From positions 1-15,253 of the forward strand of contig CACNCW010000021.1 of NCBI GenBank assembly GCA_902619055.1: 15,253 nucleotides of DNA. The letters run 5' to 3'. The stretch comes from an uncultured Alphaproteobacteria bacterium. GTDB taxonomy: Bacteria; Pseudomonadota; Alphaproteobacteria; HIMB59; GCA-002718135. The position numbers and the translations under genes were made by a program. This document shows, piece after piece, positions 13,447 through 15,253 of the stretch (its first letter is position 1; every line of letters begins with the position of its first letter). The notes beneath the pieces were generated by a model. That model worked only from the letters and a program-made list of their open reading frames with translations. It did no database searches and had not been told where the DNA came from.

Positions 13447-13875
13447 TTGATTACCTCAAATAATTTAAACAAACGAAAAAAGCAAAGATACACTCAAATG
13501 AGTGAAATTAACGTTACACCTTTTGTAGATGTTATGCTTGTTTTACTAATTGTTTTTATGGTTACCGCACCTCTTCTAACTGTTGGAATTAAAGTTGATT
13601 TACCAAAGGTTAAAGCTACTGCATTAACTGATATTAAAGATCCAATTGAGATAACCGTTAAATTAGACGGAGAAGTCTACATTGGCGAATCAAAGGTTGA
13701 AGTAGAAAATTTGATTCCAAGATTAAATGCTATTACTGAGCAAAACACAGAAGCAAGAATTTATATTCGAGGTGATAGAGTAGTAGCTTATGGAAGGATT
13801 ATGGAAATTATGTCTATAATCAATTCAGCAGGATATATTAAAGTTGCATTAATTACTCAAAATCTTGAGCAATAG
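13447..13875 (+). CDS. tolR: Tol-Pal system protein TolR
   Basis: This 142-residue protein has a basic cytoplasmic tail (KRKKQRYTQ), MSEINVTPFVDVMLVLLIVFMV with the proton-path aspartate D28 at the start of the single transmembrane helix (about 26-41), TAPLLTVGIKVDLPK, and a periplasmic domain ending in IKVALITQ. Start choice: TTG at 13447, one base after the tolQ stop, keeps the basic tail that TolR proteins normally carry. The next ATG (13498) would begin directly at MSEINV and lose it. Translational coupling to tolQ is likely, since stop and start nearly touch. The stop is immediately followed by the tolA ATG. It forms the ion-driven complex with TolQ. Confidence 0.95.
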   Translation: MITSNNLNKRKKQRYTQMSEINVTPFVDVMLVLLIVFMVTAPLLTVGIKVDLPKVKATALTDIKDPIEITVKLDGEVYIGESKVEVENLIPRLNAITEQNTEARIYIRGDRVVAYGRIMEIMSIINSAGYIKVALITQNLEQ

Positions 13876-14946
13876 ATGGATCGTATAAGCTATAATAGTT
13901 TAAAAATTATAAACTTTTTTGAAAATTTAAATCCTAAAACATCAGGAATTATTTTTTCAACACTAATTCATTTAATTATCCTTTTGTTTATGGTCGGCTT
14001 ACCAAATTTTTTTTCTCCAAAAGAAATCTACGTTCCAAACGTAATACCTATTGAAATACTTAATGTTGATGAAAATACAAATTTGAAAAAATCAGATACT
14101 AAAAAACCAGAAAATAAAAATAAGAAAACAACTACTAAGCAAAAAAAATTTAATTCATCAGATCAATTAGAAGTAAAAAAAAATATTGAAATAAATAAAA
14201 CAAAAATTGAAGAAAAAACTAATCCAAATCAACCAGTTTTGGAAATGAAACAAACTCCTAATTTAGAAGTTAAGGAAACAAAAAAAGTAGTTATCAAAGA
14301 AAAGGAAATTTTAGAGGTTAAGAAAAAAGTTGAAACAGTTAAAACTGATATAATTAAACCAAAACTCAAGCCAAAGCCAAAAATTATAAATAATGAAAAT
14401 GTTAAATCAGATTTAGATATTGAAACTAACATAAAGGATAAACCAAAGTTGGAAAATGATAAAGCCGTATCTAAACCAAAGCCGAAACCTGAAAAAGATT
14501 TTAGTATAGCTTCAATGCTTAAAGATTTAAGAAATGAAAAAACAAATATGGTTAAAAACGAAGTTAAAGAAGAGGTTGAAGAGGTTGATAATAAAAGCAC
14601 AGATGATACTGATGAAAATGTAATGCTATCAATATCTGAAATAGACATGTTGAGGCAGCAATTATCTTCTTGTTGGAATGCTCCAGCAGGTGCAATTATA
14701 GAAAGAGGAGATAAGGTTACAATTTCAGCAAAAGTATTACAAAATATGAAGGTTTCACCAAATAGTATCCGCATTGTTGACACAAATATAGCTAAAACTA
14801 ATCCTTTTTATGGACCAATTACTGATAGCGCAATGAGAACTCTCTTAAACCCAGAATGTACTCCGTTAAAACTTCCAAAAGATAAATATAATCTATGGAA
14901 AAATCTTACAATTACTTTCGATTATAGTATTATGAAAGGGTACTGA
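13876..14946 (+). CDS. tolA: Cell envelope integrity protein TolA
   Basis: This 356-residue protein spans from the inner membrane to the periplasm. A short cytoplasmic N-terminus is followed by one transmembrane helix (about 24-44, IIFSTLIHLIILLFMVGLP). Next comes a long Lys/Glu-rich periplasmic arm (about 65-250) with runs such as KPKLKPKPK (161-169) and KPKPKPEK (200-207). The C-terminal domain starts near 252 and contains LRQQLSSCWNAPAG and NPECTPLKLP. C266 and C328 likely form the disulphide known from TolA C-domains. This domain contacts TolB and Pal. The arm is charged and low-complexity but lacks the Ala-rich helical repeats of E. coli TolA. The gene starts directly after the tolR stop and overlaps the tolB start by one base. 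Confidence 0.92.
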   Translation: MDRISYNSLKIINFFENLNPKTSGIIFSTLIHLIILLFMVGLPNFFSPKEIYVPNVIPIEILNVDENTNLKKSDTKKPENKNKKTTTKQKKFNSSDQLEVKKNIEINKTKIEEKTNPNQPVLEMKQTPNLEVKETKKVVIKEKEILEVKKKVETVKTDIIKPKLKPKPKIINNENVKSDLDIETNIKDKPKLENDKAVSKPKPKPEKDFSIASMLKDLRNEKTNMVKNEVKEEVEEVDNKSTDDTDENVMLSISEIDMLRQQLSSCWNAPAGAIIERGDKVTISAKVLQNMKVSPNSIRIVDTNIAKTNPFYGPITDSAMRTLLNPECTPLKLPKDKYNLWKNLTITFDYSIMKGY

Positions 14947-15253
14947 TGAAAAAAGTTTTTTTTACAACCTTTTTTATTTTTTTTAGTTTTAAAGTCTTTT
15001 CTTTAGAAGTCACTCTAACACAAGGTAGCGTGAAGCCAACCCCAATAGCTGTAACAGAGCTATACTCAAAAAATTCACAATTAACTAAAGTAGGTAAAAA
15101 TATTTCGACTGTTATTTCAGATAATTTAGAAAGGTCTGGACTTTTTTTACCAATAGACAAAAGATCATTTATCCAAGATAATCAATCTCTATCTAATAAA
15201 CCTAGATTTGAAGATTGGAAGTTAATAAAAGCACAACATTTAGTTTCAGGAAA
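14946..15253 (+). CDS. tolB: Tol-Pal system protein TolB (3' end beyond window)
   Basis: The ATG at 14946 shares one base with the tolA stop (TGATG), with AAAGGG (14935-14940) as ribosome-binding site. The visible 102 residues start with a Sec signal peptide (MKK, hydrophobic to about residue 18, probable cleavage after VFS at 19). The N-terminal TolB domain follows: VTLTQGSVKPTPIAVTELY, ISTVISDNLERSGLFLPID, then KPRFEDWKLIKAQHLVSG. The DNLERSGLF and RFEDW motifs are typical of TolB. The frame is open to the window edge. TolB is the periplasmic beta-propeller partner of Pal; the propeller and pal itself lie beyond the window. Confidence 0.94.
   Translation, partial: MKKVFFTTFFIFFSFKVFSLEVTLTQGSVKPTPIAVTELYSKNSQLTKVGKNISTVISDNLERSGLFLPIDKRSFIQDNQSLSNKPRFEDWKLIKAQHLVSG

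Noticed and set aside
14229..14783. Long minus-strand open frame opposite tolA
   Set aside because: It is Ser/Phe/Leu-rich, the expected mirror of the Lys/Glu-rich tolA arm, has no recognisable motif, and lies wholly inside a well-supported gene.
14930..15160. Minus-strand open frame opposite the start of tolB
   Set aside because: The plus strand here encodes a signal peptide and clear TolB motifs; the opposite frame has no start context or family features.
1..15253. Mobile elements, CRISPR arrays, tRNA genes or horizontally acquired islands
   Set aside because: No transposase, integrase, spaced direct repeats or cloverleaf sequences were seen, and base composition looks even across all genes.

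Overview
The window is a compact, very AT-rich stretch of bacterial chromosome. By eye G+C is well under one third, lysine, asparagine and isoleucine codons are abundant, and genes abut or overlap. No stretch longer than about 85 bases lacks a gene. Several genes are typical of Alphaproteobacteria: trcR (DUF1013), a DUF1192 protein, a cysteine-free L31, the tkt/zapA divergent pair, and the order yebC...tolQRAB. With this base composition and packing, the best guess is a streamlined marine alphaproteobacterium of the SAR11/Pelagibacterales type. That is inference from content and order; no rRNA gene is present to confirm it. I see no tRNA, insertion sequence, CRISPR array or phage gene.

Region 1 (1-3773, + strand) is a tight four-gene membrane-lipid operon: FAD-dependent amine oxidase-like protein, DUF1365 protein, cyclopropane-fatty-acid-synthase-like methyltransferase and DUF2878 membrane protein. 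The first three occur in the same order in Mycobacterium tuberculosis (Rv0449c-Rv0447c), and relatives sit in the RpoE/ChrR singlet-oxygen regulon of Rhodobacter. The methyltransferase lacks two residues that hold bicarbonate in E. coli Cfa, so it may make a methylated or furan-type fatty acid rather than a cyclopropane.

Region 2 (3770-4545) holds trcR (-) and a DUF1192 protein (+), diverging from a promoter region of about 44 bases. Both end flush against convergent neighbours with no room for ordinary terminators.

Region 3 (4546-9531, - strand) reads tkt, gap, a 128-residue unknown, efp, suhB, rpmE as one probable long transcript. It joins central carbon metabolism to translation. The pgk and fba genes that commonly follow gap in Alphaproteobacteria are absent here, and the small unknown gene is in their place.

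Region 4 (9617-11589, + strand) reads: a small coiled-coil protein, zapA, 5-formyltetrahydrofolate cyclo-ligase and a TIGR00282/YmdB-like phosphodiesterase, chained by stop/start overlaps.

Region 5 (11669-15253, + strand) reads yebC, a 97-residue putative PD-(D/E)XK nuclease, then tolQ, tolR, tolA and the start of tolB. In many Alphaproteobacteria yebC is followed by ruvC-ruvA-ruvB-ybgC and then tolQ. Here that block is missing and a small nuclease with the motif layout of archaeal Hjc-type Holliday junction resolvases takes its place. This is the most interesting feature of the window.
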